Shown here one piece after another: positions 7,795-16,393 of a DNA stretch of 34,309 nt. The notes beneath the pieces were generated by a model. The model made no database searches, was not told where the DNA came from, and saw only the letters and a program-made list of their open reading frames with translations. The translations under genes were made by a program, and so were the position numbers. The stretch is from positions 1 through 34,309 of the forward strand of contig JALELH010000017.1 in the NCBI GenBank assembly GCA_022768865.1, read 5' to 3'. The DNA comes from Spirochaetia bacterium. GTDB taxonomy: Bacteria > Spirochaetota > Spirochaetia > Treponematales > Treponemataceae. Within the stretch, counting starts at the first letter, position 1. Each line of letters begins with the position of its first letter.

Positions 7795-9181
7795 TGAATT
7801 CAGTTCCTTTGCCGACTTCTGACTGGATGTCAATCTTCCATCCGTGGCTTTCTACAATTGCCTTGACTACTGCAAGCCCGATTCCCATGCCGTCTTCCCG
7901 TCTTGAACCTGTGCAGCGGTAAAAAAGTTCAAATACCTTTTCCTGGTTTTCCCTGGCGATTCCACGGCCTGTATCCTTTATGGTTACTACAGGAACACCA
8001 TCTTTGTTTAAATATGAATTCAACGAAATTGTATCGCCGTCTTTTGTGTATCGCAGGGCATTTGTAAAAAGATTTTCCATGGCACGCTGGAACAGCTTTA
8101 TATCCATGTTTACCGTAAGATCGTCCGGAATGTCTATGTTTTCAGCTATGTTGCGCTTGTATAAATCTGCAGCCCCTTTCATGTTGCTGAAGAATGGTTC
8201 AAGAACAGATTTTAAAACTACAGGCTGCTGATTCTGCTTCCATTCTGCACTGTCAAGCTTTATGTAGTCTATAAGGTCATTGATCATTTCTTCCAGGCGG
8301 ACTGCATTCTGGTTTATAAGGCCTGCAGATTTAGAAAGGTTGTCTCCTGTTAAAACTCCGTCTTCAATGGCTTCTGAATATCCCTTGATAAGGGCAACTG
8401 GGGTCCTTAAGTCGTGGCTTATTCCCATAATGGCACGGGTTTTTCTTTCTGCGTTTTCCTTCAGGGCAATGCGCATTTTTTCAAGGTTTTCTACAACCAT
8501 GGAAATTTCATCTGCTTCTCCTTTTTTAAGGGAAGTGTCAACGGGAGTATTAATGTCTCCTTTTATGATTTTTTCCGTTGCCTGCTTAAGCCTTATTACG
8601 GAATTGGAAATGGATCTGATTGTAAAAATGCCGAAAACTATAAAGACTGATTCCATTACAAAGATTACCAGATACAATGGAATCATGAATATTTTTACGA
8701 TTTTTTCTGCAGACCAGGCGTCAAGCCTTCTTCTTGTAATTAAAAGACCGTCATGCTTTTTTGTTGTTGCATCAAGGTTAAGCTTGGCTTCCTGCGTAAT
8801 GTAGACTTCGTTATCGGAAATGTAAAAAGACTGAATCTGATAGTCATAGTCGCGGAACGTGCCTTTAATGTCGTTAAAGATTTCTTCAAAGCTTATTTTT
8901 CCCTCTACAGGAAAATCTGCAAAATTAGAAAAGATTACGTATTCGTCATAGATTGCAAGGAGTTCCGTATCACGCGGCTTTAATTCAAGAAACTTCTGAA
9001 TCTGCTTCCAGCTTTTGTCGGAAAGGTAAGTGCCGTAATTGGTTCTTGCAACCTTATAGTTTTTCATCAATGCAGAATTAGGTTCCTGAATATAGTAAAC
9101 CACCGGCACAAAAAGTATGCATACCAGCGGCAGTATGAGCAGAGTAGTAATCAGCATTGAAATCTGTTTTTTAAGGTGCAT
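7775..9181 (-). CDS. Membrane sensor histidine kinase
   Basis: Sensor kinase of a two-component system. The 468-residue protein has a membrane segment at about 9-29, an extracytoplasmic sensor region (about 30-160) of unknown ligand, a second membrane segment (about 162-187), a HAMP linker (about 188-240), the HisKA box GISHDLRTP with phospho-acceptor His256, and an HATPase domain with N box ENLFTNALRY (369-378), G1 DTGRGI (403-408), F box FELFYR and G2 GMGIGL (431-436). All catalytic motifs are intact. It is the second gene of an operon with the OmpR-family regulator, 24 nt apart. The signal it detects cannot be inferred. Confidence 0.92.
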   Translation of the reverse strand: MHLKKQISMLITTLLILPLVCILFVPVVYYIQEPNSALMKNYKVARTNYGTYLSDKSWKQIQKFLELKPRDTELLAIYDEYVIFSNFADFPVEGKISFEEIFNDIKGTFRDYDYQIQSFYISDNEVYITQEAKLNLDATTKKHDGLLITRRRLDAWSAEKIVKIFMIPLYLVIFVMESVFIVFGIFTIRSISNSVIRLKQATEKIIKGDINTPVDTSLKKGEADEISMVVENLEKMRIALKENAERKTRAIMGISHDLRTPVALIKGYSEAIEDGVLTGDNLSKSAGLINQNAVRLEEMINDLIDYIKLDSAEWKQNQQPVVLKSVLEPFFSNMKGAADLYKRNIAENIDIPDDLTVNMDIKLFQRAMENLFTNALRYTKDGDTISLNSYLNKDGVPVVTIKDTGRGIARENQEKVFELFYRCTGSRREDGMGIGLAVVKAIVESHGWKIDIQSEVGKGTEFIITLLK

Positions 9182-9205
9182 TTATTTTCCGGCAAAAGCA
9201 GTAAA

Positions 9206-9895
9206 TTAAGCGTTGAATTTATATCCCATGCCAAACATGGTTACAATATATTTAGGCTGGGAAGGGTCGTCTTCAATCTTTTTTCTAAGGCGCTGGATGT
9301 AAACGCCGACGGCAGTCATGTCGCCGAACTGGGTCTTCCATACGGAACTGTAAATCTGTTCCGGAGTTACAGGCTTGTCTCCGTTGCGTGCCAGGTATTC
9401 AAGGACTTCGTATTCCTTTGTAGAAAGGGCAATCTTGTCTGAACCCCTTTTTAATACGCAGCTGTTGCAGTACAGGGTGTAAGGACCGAATTTTATTGTT
9501 TCTTCTACTGAAGCTTCTGTTGCGCTAAGGCGTGCAAGGCGGGACTGAACTTTAGCAACAAGAACCTTAGGACTGAAAGGCTTTGTTACGAATTCATCTG
9601 CACCAAGTCCAAGTCCCTGAATAATGTCGTCGTCTGCATCCCTTGCAGAAACTATCATTACGGGAATTGTAGGCTTGCATTCTGCCCTGAATTTCTTAAG
9701 GAACTCAAAGCCGTTCATGCCTGGAAGGTTTAAATCAAGAAGTACTAAATCCGGTATATAGCCGGTAGAAATCTTTGCAAGGGCATCTTCTGCCTTTTCG
9801 CATGCTGTAGTTTCATAGCCTGCATTTGTCATGTAAAGGCATATAAGCTGTGACATTTCCGGAACATCTTCAATAACAAGAATCTGTGTTTTCAT
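9206..9895 (-). CDS. OmpR/PhoB-family response regulator
   Basis: DNA-binding partner of the adjacent kinase. The 229-residue protein has a receiver domain with acidic pair Glu9-Asp10, phospho-acceptor Asp54 (in VLLDLNLPGMNG), the conserved Ser83 and Lys105 (EFVTKPF), and then a winged-helix output domain (about 130-228) including STKEYEVLEYLARN and VYIQRLRKKIE. All key residues are present. It is first in a leftward operon, divergent from flbD across a 164-bp gap. No convincing promoter box was found for it. Confidence 0.94.
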   Translation of the reverse strand: MKTQILVIEDVPEMSQLICLYMTNAGYETTACEKAEDALAKISTGYIPDLVLLDLNLPGMNGFEFLKKFRAECKPTIPVMIVSARDADDDIIQGLGLGADEFVTKPFSPKVLVAKVQSRLARLSATEASVEETIKFGPYTLYCNSCVLKRGSDKIALSTKEYEVLEYLARNGDKPVTPEQIYSSVWKTQFGDMTAVGVYIQRLRKKIEDDPSQPKYIVTMFGMGYKFNA

Positions 9896-9989
9896 GCCTT
9901 AACTCTAATTTTATTATGTTATATTTGCAAGTGTAATTTCTTTTTTATGGTCGTATATAACAAAAAATTTGTCATGGTATTATTGCAAA

Positions 9990-10017
9990 TAAAGTTGAAT
10001 TTAAAAAATGCCGATAA
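9990..10017 (+). promoter_or_regulatory. Sigma-28-type promoter for flbD-motA operon
   Basis: TAAAGTTG (9990-9997) and a perfect GCCGATAA (10010-10017), with TAAA to GCCGATAA spaced 16 nt where 15 is usual. Transcription would begin near 10024, about 36 nt before flbD. This matches the flagellar consensus TAAAGTTT-N11-GCCGATAA apart from one base and one extra spacer nucleotide. It lies at the start of the downstream motility operon, after the inserted block. Confidence 0.7.
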
Positions 10018-10059
10018 TCTACTTGACGATTCATTGTTTACAGTTCATTATTGTAAAAT

Positions 10060-10251
10060 ATGATTGAAGTAACACGTTTGAACGGTAAAAAGTACTGGGT
10101 TAATCCGCATCAGATTGAATCTATGGAAGAAAACCCCGATCTTACGCTTACGCTTCTGTCAGGAAAAAAAGTTGTAGTTAGCGAAACTCCTGAAGAAATC
10201 ATTGAAAGAATCGTATCCTACAGAAAAAAAATAGGCATGCAGGAACTTTAG
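10060..10251 (+). CDS. flbD: Flagellar FlbD family protein
   Basis: A 63-residue protein of the small FlbD family found in spirochaete and some Gram-positive flagellar operons between flgE and motA; biochemical role not established. Family features are the opening MIEVTRLNGKKYWVNP, the segment IESMEENPDLTLTLLSGKKV, and a C-terminal helix (EEIIERIVSYRKKIG). It is not the Caulobacter FlbD regulator. It precedes motA by 47 nt. In relatives it directly follows flgE; here a 4.2-kb block separates them and a sigma-28-like promoter lies just upstream. No ribosome binding site is visible before the ATG. Confidence 0.85.
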   Translation: MIEVTRLNGKKYWVNPHQIESMEENPDLTLTLLSGKKVVVSETPEEIIERIVSYRKKIGMQEL

Positions 10252-10298
10252 TCTATACAGTAATTGTTGGGTTTTTGTTTGCTTAGGGAGGAATCTAA

Positions 10299-11081
10299 AT
10301 GGATTTGGCGACAATAATTGGTTTCGTTGGTGGTATTGCCATGGTTTTGCTTGGTGTTTTCTCATCAGGTTCTTCTATCGGCGGTATTATTGATATTCCA
10401 TCTGTTATCATCGTTATCGGTGGTTCTTACATGGCTTTGTGGATTTCTTCTCCAATGAACATGGTTATAGGAATCTGGGGAATCATCGGAAGAACCTTAA
10501 AGATTTTTGATTACGGTGAAAAGAATATTGTTCAGAATCTGGTTTCCCTTGCAGAAAAAGCACGACGTGAAGGTATTCTTGCCCTTGAAGAAGGCCTTGA
10601 CGATCTGGATGACCCTTTCTTAAAGGAAGGCCTGCGCCTTATGGTCGACGGTAACGATGCTTCGGCAATCCGTGCAATCCTTGAAAACGAAATGGCACAG
10701 ACAGAAGCCCGCCACATGCAGTGGGCAGGTATCCTTAACCAGTGGGCAGGTTATGCTCCGGGTTGGGGTATGCTTGGTACAGTTATCGGTCTTATTGGTA
10801 TGTTGAACAACCTTGAGGATAAATCTTCCCTTGGTCCTAACATGGCCGTTGCCTTGATTACAACACTTTACGGTTCCATGCTTGCCAACTGGCTCTTCGG
10901 ACCTCTTGCAACAAAACTTCTTGCACAGAATTCCCGCGAAATGAATTCCAAGGAAATGGTTCTTGAAGGAATCCTTTCCATTCAGGCCGGTGATAACCCG
11001 CGCGTTCTTGGACAGAAACTCCTTACATACCTTGATCCAAAATCGCGCAAGGCAATTGAAGCTGATATTCTTAAGGACTAA
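10299..11081 (+). CDS. motA: Flagellar stator protein MotA
   Basis: Inner-membrane stator subunit that, with MotB, conducts ions and turns the rotor. The 260-residue protein has four membrane segments (two at about 4-22 and 32-50, two after about 145), a cytoplasmic loop with the charged rotor-contact region (EKARREGILALEEGLDDL), and the conserved Pro154 in YAPGWGMLGTVIGLIGML. GGGAGG precedes the ATG. The motB ATG lies 2 nt after the stop, so the pair is likely coupled. Confidence 0.96.
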   Translation: MDLATIIGFVGGIAMVLLGVFSSGSSIGGIIDIPSVIIVIGGSYMALWISSPMNMVIGIWGIIGRTLKIFDYGEKNIVQNLVSLAEKARREGILALEEGLDDLDDPFLKEGLRLMVDGNDASAIRAILENEMAQTEARHMQWAGILNQWAGYAPGWGMLGTVIGLIGMLNNLEDKSSLGPNMAVALITTLYGSMLANWLFGPLATKLLAQNSREMNSKEMVLEGILSIQAGDNPRVLGQKLLTYLDPKSRKAIEADILKD

Positions 11082-11083
11082 TT

Positions 11084-11803
11084 ATGGCAAAAGAAAAAAA
11101 AGAACCGGAGAAGCCAAGTACCGCGTGGCAGGGTACATACGGAGACATGATTACCCTCATGCTCTGCTTCTTCGTTATGCTTTATGACCCTTCAGAATCT
11201 GATGCCGTTCAGATGGCAGCCCTGTCTGCTTCCCTTTCAAATAACAATCCTGGCGGCGGTATTTCCGTAAGCCCTGGAAGCCTGGCAGACCTTGGTAACG
11301 TTGTAAGCTCACTTCCTTCCGTAGAAAAAGGAAAGGCCCTAGGACCTGCCATGAAAAAGGCAATTTCAAGTTTTGCACCTGAAGTTAAGTCTAATAAAAT
11401 TACGATTACAAGCGACGAACGCGGCCTTATTATTTCCCTTGCTTCCGATTCTTTCTTTGAAGAAGGAAGTGCAGACATCAATATAGAAGATTCAAGGGAA
11501 ACTTTATTAAGGCTTGCAAAGTTTTTTGAAGCACCTGAAGTTGCAGGCAGAAGGTGGAGGGTAGAAGGCCACACGGACAACAGGCCCGTTACCAGCGGCG
11601 GCATTTTCCCGAGCAACTGGGAACTTTCTGCTGCCCGTGCTGCAAATGTCCTTCATTATCTTGCAGATTTTGGCGTTGATGAAAAGAAGTTTTCAATTGC
11701 AGGCTATGCAGATACAAGGCCAAAGTTCAGCAATGATACGGCAGAAGGGCGTGCATACAACAGAAGGGTAGACGTAATCATTCTTGATGACGGCCACTTC
11801 TAA
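11084..11803 (+). CDS. motB: Flagellar stator protein MotB
   Basis: Stator subunit anchored to peptidoglycan. The 239-residue protein has a short cytoplasmic N-terminus, one membrane helix with the ion-carrying Asp21 (YGDMITLMLCFFVMLYDP), a plug/linker region, and an OmpA-like peptidoglycan-binding domain with the motif RWRVEGHTDNRPV and NWELSAARAANVLHYL. All key residues are intact. Its end nearly abuts a sigma-28-like promoter for fliL. Confidence 0.96.
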   Translation: MAKEKKEPEKPSTAWQGTYGDMITLMLCFFVMLYDPSESDAVQMAALSASLSNNNPGGGISVSPGSLADLGNVVSSLPSVEKGKALGPAMKKAISSFAPEVKSNKITITSDERGLIISLASDSFFEEGSADINIEDSRETLLRLAKFFEAPEVAGRRWRVEGHTDNRPVTSGGIFPSNWELSAARAANVLHYLADFGVDEKKFSIAGYADTRPKFSNDTAEGRAYNRRVDVIILDDGHF

Positions 11804-11811
11804 AAAAGTGC

Positions 11812-11838
11812 TAAGAAAAAAAATTCATATTCCGATAA
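11812..11838 (+). promoter_or_regulatory. Sigma-28-type promoter before fliL
   Basis: TAAG (11812-11815), exactly 15 nt, TCCGATAA (11831-11838): canonical spacing with one mismatch in each box. It sits in the 71-nt non-coding gap between motB and fliL, about 36 nt before the fliL ATG, so codon constraint cannot explain it. It would give the C-ring and export genes an internal start. Confidence 0.6.
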
Positions 11839-11874
11839 AGTAGTAGGTGAAATTTATAAATCTGGGAGGACTTT

Positions 11875-12426
11875 ATGGCAGACGAAGACAACGCAAACGA
11901 TCTTGGTGACGGTCTTGAAGGCGATGCACCAGCTGGAAAAAAGAGCGGTGTAAAGGGAGCATTCCCTCAGCTGCTTAAAATGGTTGCTATTGGTGTTGCT
12001 GCTGTAATTTTCATTGTTACAATCGTAGTAGTTACAACTGCAATTTTAAATAAAGGCGGAAGCAAGCAGACTGCAATTCCTGTAAGTGAAGAATATACTC
12101 CAAAGCGTGAATCTTACGACTGGTATACTTCCCTTGATCAGATAAGGACTTCTACAAGTGATGCCGTTCCTGCAAGCGTTACAGTTACCATTGCGCTTGG
12201 ATATAAAAAGGATGACAAAATGGCATCTTCAGAAATTACTGAAAGACGCATTGAAATCATTGACTTTCTGCGCCGTTTCTTTTCTGAACAGACTGTAGAA
12301 GATTTAAAGCCGCAGAATGAAGAATTGCTAAGGCAGCAGATCCGCGATCAGATTAACGATGACATTTTAAGTAATTCAAGAATACGCGATGTTCGTTTTA
12401 CAGGTAAAGATGTAGTTCAGCAGTAA
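11875..12426 (+). CDS. fliL: Flagellar basal body-associated protein FliL
   Basis: Single-pass membrane protein that surrounds and stabilises the stator. The 183-residue protein has an acidic cytoplasmic N-terminus, one membrane helix (about residues 38-60), and a periplasmic domain with the SPFH-like FliL fold including VTVTIALGYKKDD and the C-terminal RDVRFTGKD. GGGAGG precedes the ATG. It follows motB as usual and precedes fliM by 26 nt. Confidence 0.92.
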   Translation: MADEDNANDLGDGLEGDAPAGKKSGVKGAFPQLLKMVAIGVAAVIFIVTIVVVTTAILNKGGSKQTAIPVSEEYTPKRESYDWYTSLDQIRTSTSDAVPASVTVTIALGYKKDDKMASSEITERRIEIIDFLRRFFSEQTVEDLKPQNEELLRQQIRDQINDDILSNSRIRDVRFTGKDVVQQ

Positions 12427-12452
12427 TGCTGGAATTTAAGGTGGGCTAAGAC

Positions 12453-13487
12453 ATGAATGAAGTTCTGTCACAGGATGAAATTGACCAGCTTCTTCAGGCA
12501 ATAAGCACTGGAGAAAGTGAGGCTGACGAATTTAAGCCGGTCACTGACACCCGACGAATTAAAATCTATGATTTCCGCAGACCGGACAAGTTCTCTAAGG
12601 AACAGATTCGTACAGTTTCCAACATGCACGAATCTTTTGCCCGTCTTACAACAACAAGCCTTTCAGCACAGCTTAGAACCCTGGTTCATGTTCACGTAGC
12701 GTCTGTAGATCAGCTTACATACGAAGAATTCATTCGTTCCATTCCAACGCCTACAACACTTGCCGTAATAAACATGGATCCCCTAAAGGGCAATGCCGTT
12801 CTTGAAATTGCTCCGGAAATTACATTTATCATTATTGACCGCCTTTTTGGTGGTAAAGGCGACACAGGCGGCAAGGTAAACCGTGACCTTACGGATATTG
12901 AACAGTCCGTAATGGAAGGCATCATTGTCCGCATTCTTGCCAATATGCGTGAAGCATGGACCCAGGTAATAGACCTAAGGCCGCGTCTGCAGCAGATTGA
13001 AACAAACCCTCAGTTTGCACAGATTGTTCCGCCAAACGAAATGGTTATCCTTATTACACTGGAAGTTAAAATCGGTGAAGAAGCAGGTATGATGAATATC
13101 TGTATTCCATACATTACAATTGAACCTATTGTTTCAAAACTTTCATCATCATTCTGGTTTTCTTCTGTGCGCAGAAGTTCTACTACACAGTATCTTGGAA
13201 CGCTTAAAGAAAAACTTGCAGATGTTGAAATGGAACTTGTGGCAGATATCGGTTCAATTAATGTTCCTATCAGGGATGTATTGAACCTAAGATGCGGAGA
13301 CGTTGTCCGGCTTAATACAATCAAGGTAGGTGAGCCGCTTACTTTAAGCGTTGGCAGCCAGAAGAAGTTCTACTGTCAGGCTGGTAATGTTGGTAAAAAA
13401 GTTGCTGTTCAAATCATCGGTAAGATAGATGAACAGGATTCAGAAGAATTTGAAGAATTAACCCCGGAAGGAGATGATGAACTATGA
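12453..13487 (+). CDS. fliM: Flagellar motor switch protein FliM
   Basis: C-ring component that binds phosphorylated CheY and controls rotation sense. The 344-residue protein starts with the CheY-binding peptide [13 protein letters not shown], followed by the CheC-like middle domain (starting around [17 protein letters not shown], with the GGKGD loop) and a C-terminal SpoA domain (about 255-330). GGTGGG precedes the ATG. Its stop overlaps the fliY start by 4 nt (ATGA). Confidence 0.97.
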   Translation: MNEVLSQDEIDQLLQAISTGESEADEFKPVTDTRRIKIYDFRRPDKFSKEQIRTVSNMHESFARLTTTSLSAQLRTLVHVHVASVDQLTYEEFIRSIPTPTTLAVINMDPLKGNAVLEIAPEITFIIIDRLFGGKGDTGGKVNRDLTDIEQSVMEGIIVRILANMREAWTQVIDLRPRLQQIETNPQFAQIVPPNEMVILITLEVKIGEEAGMMNICIPYITIEPIVSKLSSSFWFSSVRRSSTTQYLGTLKEKLADVEMELVADIGSINVPIRDVLNLRCGDVVRLNTIKVGEPLTLSVGSQKKFYCQAGNVGKKVAVQIIGKIDEQDSEEFEELTPEGDDEL

Positions 13488-14701
13488 GCGAAGGTTCTAT
13501 ATCACAGGAAGAAATTGACGCACTTTTGTCTGGCGTAGACGTAGGTGGTATTGGTTCAGGCGGTTCTTTTTCATCCGGACCTGAAGTTAGCATTGATGTT
13601 CCGACTTTGCAGAATTTTGCAAACGGAATGAAAGATAAACTTTCTGACGTTTTAAAGAATATGACACAGCAGGATGTTTCCTGTGGTGCTCCGGTTGTAG
13701 AAACAGCCGGCCGTGATCAGCTTCTTGCTAAAGTTCCGGAAGTAGTTATTGCCGTTATGGCAGACTATTCTGCAGGACTTGGCGGAGATCACCTTTTCCT
13801 TATGCCGTCAGAACTGGCAACAAAGCTTGTTGGCTTTATTAATCAGGAAGAAAACCCGGCCCTTGACGACATGGGACTTTCTGTAATTTCAGAAGTTATT
13901 TCTGCTTTCTCTGGTTCAGAAATTACTGAACTGAGCAAATCAGGTAAACTTCCTGGACTTGCAACAAACCCTCCTGAAGCCGTAAATCAGCCTAAGGCAA
14001 TGATCAGGATGCCTCAGGGCAACTTCGGATTGTTTTCTTATCCTGTTACGCTTGCAGGTGAAACCTATACAATCTGGGAAGCTGTTTCAGCACCTGTTGC
14101 TGACGGCATGGCTAAGGCTCTTGGCGGCGGCGTTCAGGCTGCTCCTGCAATGGATGCAGGCAGTGCAAATATGCCTGATGCTGGTGCCGGTATGGCTCAG
14201 CCTCAGATGGGCGGAATGCAGCAGCCGCAGATGATGGGCGGAATGAATATGGGCCAGCCTCAGATGCAGATTGGCGGTATGGGCATGGGAATGCAGCAGC
14301 CGCAGATGATGGGAGGTGCTATGATGGGCGGAATGAATATGGGTCAGCCACAGATGATGGGCGGAATGCCTATGCAGACACCTCCAAACGTTCAGTCTCT
14401 GCAGTTCCCTAATTTTGTTCAGGGTGTTTCTTCTGCAGAACAGGGCAACATCAGTCTTATCATGGATGTTTTCATGGAAATGACTGTAGAACTTGGACGC
14501 ACAAAGAAAACAATTAAGGATATTCTTGGCCTTGGTGAAGGAACAATTATAGAACTTGATAAACTTGCCGGTGAACCGGTTGATATTCTTGTTAATCACA
14601 AGCCTATTGCTAAAGGCGAAGTTGTTGTTATTGATGAAAACTTCGGTGTTCGTGTTACAGAAATTCTTCCGTCACTTGAACACGTTACATCTTCAATGTA
14701 A
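13484..14701 (+). CDS. fliY: Flagellar motor switch protein FliY (FliN-type)
   Basis: C-ring protein combining a CheC-like domain with a FliN-type SpoA domain; in B. subtilis FliY also dephosphorylates CheY. The 405-residue protein has an N-terminal CheY-binding-like peptide ([12 protein letters not shown], residues 6-17), a CheC-like region (about 40-205), a Met/Gln/Gly-rich repeat linker (237-297), and a SpoA domain (about 323-400) with [19 protein letters not shown]. The expected CheC catalytic pattern E-x3-N is not evident at the likely site (Glu137 is followed by Ala141), so phosphatase activity is doubtful. A hairpin follows the stop, then fliO. Confidence 0.93.
   Translation: MSEGSISQEEIDALLSGVDVGGIGSGGSFSSGPEVSIDVPTLQNFANGMKDKLSDVLKNMTQQDVSCGAPVVETAGRDQLLAKVPEVVIAVMADYSAGLGGDHLFLMPSELATKLVGFINQEENPALDDMGLSVISEVISAFSGSEITELSKSGKLPGLATNPPEAVNQPKAMIRMPQGNFGLFSYPVTLAGETYTIWEAVSAPVADGMAKALGGGVQAAPAMDAGSANMPDAGAGMAQPQMGGMQQPQMMGGMNMGQPQMQIGGMGMGMQQPQMMGGAMMGGMNMGQPQMMGGMPMQTPPNVQSLQFPNFVQGVSSAEQGNISLIMDVFMEMTVELGRTKKTIKDILGLGEGTIIELDKLAGEPVDILVNHKPIAKGEVVVIDENFGVRVTEILPSLEHVTSSM
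14192..14374 (+). repeat. Internal repeats encoding the FliY Met/Gln/Gly linker
   Basis: Units coding for variants of [11 protein letters not shown] recur about five times between residues 237 and 297, with near-identical DNA (for example ATGATGGGCGGAATGAATAT occurs twice). Such in-frame repeats can change copy number and alter linker length without a frameshift. Confidence 0.8.
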
Positions 14702-14708
14702 TATAAAA

Positions 14709-14744
14709 GAGCCCGGTTGAAAACTTCCGGGCTCAAATTATTTT
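14709..14744 (+). terminator. Hairpin between fliY and fliO
   Basis: Perfect 8-bp GC-rich stem (GAGCCCGG at 14709-14716, CCGGGCTC at 14727-14734) with a 10-nt loop, followed by a broken T-rich run (AAATTATTTTA). The poor U-tract suggests a partial terminator or mRNA-processing/stability element within the operon. Confidence 0.55.
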
Positions 14745-14818
14745 ATGGCAGTCTGGTTTTTTATGGGGATAGAAGACCTGTACATTTTGAATGCCATAAA
14801 ATTTATACGGGTGGGATA

Positions 14819-15517
14819 ATGATTTACTCAAAAACTAAACTTTCAGCAATTATTGCTGTTTTATTTCTTTGTGCTGCTTCCTTAACGGCACAAAGCCGTT
14901 CTTCCGTTGCGGAAAATAATCCGGATGCACAGAATCTTTCACAGTCACAGATAGAAGAATCCCAGTTTACCTTTGATGATAATGTTCAGGACACTGCAGA
15001 TGCATCTCCAAGGCCTGTAAGCGGTTTCTGGGTTTTTGTCCGTATGATTCTTGTCCTTGGTCTTGTAATCGGCGTCATTTATTTTATTTTCCGCTTAATG
15101 AAAAAGACAATTGAGCCTGGCGCAGACAACGATCCTTTTTTGCGTAAAGTTGCCGGTATAAATATCGGGCCCGGAAAGTCTGTTCAGATTGTAACCCTAA
15201 TAGACAAAGGTTATCTTTTAGGTGTTTCTGATAATTCCGTAAACCTTATATGCGAAATTGAAGACAAGGAACTTATTAACGCATTAAATGTTCATGCAGA
15301 TAAGGTTTCTTCCAACGTTAAGGCAAAGAACTTTGCTGAAGTTCTGGAAATGTTCATGCCTAAAAAAAATAATGCAGGTGCAGAATCAGGAACAAAAACA
15401 AAAGCTTCCGGCGGCGTTTTTGATTCTTCTACAGAAGACTTAATCAATTCAATTAAAAGAAAAAAGATGGACACTGCAGAAAAAGAAGAAACAGCAGGCA
15501 AGGGAGAAGAGCAATGA
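14819..15517 (+). CDS. fliO: Flagellar export apparatus protein FliO (FliZ)
   Basis: Membrane protein that helps assemble the FliP ring of the flagellar export gate. From the ATG at 14819 the protein is 232 residues, with a signal-like segment (about 7-24, ending SLTAQS), a low-complexity acidic stretch, one membrane helix (about 70-92), and a cytoplasmic domain with RKVAGINIGPGKSVQIV and DKGYLLGVSDN, the FliO hallmark. A longer reading from TTG at 14717 would start inside the preceding hairpin and lacks a ribosome binding site; GGGTGGG lies a few nt before 14819. The stop overlaps the fliP ATG (ATGA). Confidence 0.88.
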   Translation: MIYSKTKLSAIIAVLFLCAASLTAQSRSSVAENNPDAQNLSQSQIEESQFTFDDNVQDTADASPRPVSGFWVFVRMILVLGLVIGVIYFIFRLMKKTIEPGADNDPFLRKVAGINIGPGKSVQIVTLIDKGYLLGVSDNSVNLICEIEDKELINALNVHADKVSSNVKAKNFAEVLEMFMPKKNNAGAESGTKTKASGGVFDSSTEDLINSIKRKKMDTAEKEETAGKGEEQ

Positions 15518-16377
15518 AAAATAAGTTTTTACATGGTCTTGCAGCTTTTATAATTTGCATTGCCTGTGCATTTCCTTTGTCTTCACAGGCTTCCCGGAAC
15601 AGTTTCCCCCAGGGCAGCACAAGGGGTAATACGGAAATGGGTCATAATGTTACGGGCATTGATTTTCCTAACATTACTTTAAGTGCCACAGCTCCAAGAA
15701 CAGGTAATCAGGTTGCATTCAGCGTTCAGCTTCTGGTTCTGCTTACTCTGCTGACACTTGCTCCAAGTATTTTTATTTTGCTGACGTGCTTTTTAAGGTT
15801 TTCTATTGTCCTTGACTTTATTAAAAGGGCACTTTCCTTGCAGCAGGTTCCGCCGACGGCAGTTTTAAATGGCATTGCGCTTTTCATGACTTTATTCTGC
15901 ATGTGGCCTACTTTTAAAACCGTTTACGATGATGCCTTTAAGCCTTTGTCTGATAATGAGATTACCTTGCAGCAGGCATACGAAAAAGCAGAAGCTCCTG
16001 TCCGCCTTTTTATGGCAAAGCAGATGAACGGGGACACTTCTTCCTTAAGGACCTTCATGAAGCTTTACAATAAAATGATTGCACAGAATGAAAGGCCAGG
16101 GGAAGACAACCGTCCTAAAGACCTTTCCGGCATACCGACTTTTGTTTTAGTGCCGGCATATATCCTTCATGAACTTACGGTTGCCTTTAAAATAGGAGTC
16201 CTGCTTTATATTCCCTTTATCGTAATAGACATGGTTGTTGCAAGCATACTTATGAGCATGGGTATGATGATGCTTCCGCCTGTCCAGATTTCCATGCCTT
16301 TTAAGCTTATGCTTTTTGTCCTTGTAGACGGCTGGAATCTTTTAACGCAGCAGCTTTTCCTTAGCGTTATAAAATAG
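15514..16377 (+). CDS. fliP: Flagellar export gate protein FliP
   Basis: Core of the FliP-FliQ-FliR export gate in the inner membrane. The 287-residue protein begins with a cleavable signal peptide (about 1-26, ending SSQA), followed by the family segments PSIFILLTCFLRFSIVL, LQQVPPTAVLNGIALFMT, then the conserved IPTFVLVPAYILHELTVAFK and GMMMLPPVQISMPFKLMLFV. Length and motifs are complete. It overlaps fliO by 4 nt and is followed 16 nt later by fliQ. Confidence 0.97.
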   Translation: MKNKFLHGLAAFIICIACAFPLSSQASRNSFPQGSTRGNTEMGHNVTGIDFPNITLSATAPRTGNQVAFSVQLLVLLTLLTLAPSIFILLTCFLRFSIVLDFIKRALSLQQVPPTAVLNGIALFMTLFCMWPTFKTVYDDAFKPLSDNEITLQQAYEKAEAPVRLFMAKQMNGDTSSLRTFMKLYNKMIAQNERPGEDNRPKDLSGIPTFVLVPAYILHELTVAFKIGVLLYIPFIVIDMVVASILMSMGMMMLPPVQISMPFKLMLFVLVDGWNLLTQQLFLSVIK

Positions 16378-16393
16378 TTTTCCGGAGGAATAA

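Noticed and set aside
10023..10059. Housekeeping promoter just before flbD (TTGACG)
   Set aside because: The possible -10 boxes are 18-20 nt or more away and poor; the sigma-28-like site upstream fits better.
14717..14818. TTG start extending fliO by 34 residues
   Set aside because: It lies inside the fliY-fliO hairpin, lacks a ribosome binding site, and would bury the signal-like segment that begins properly at 14819.
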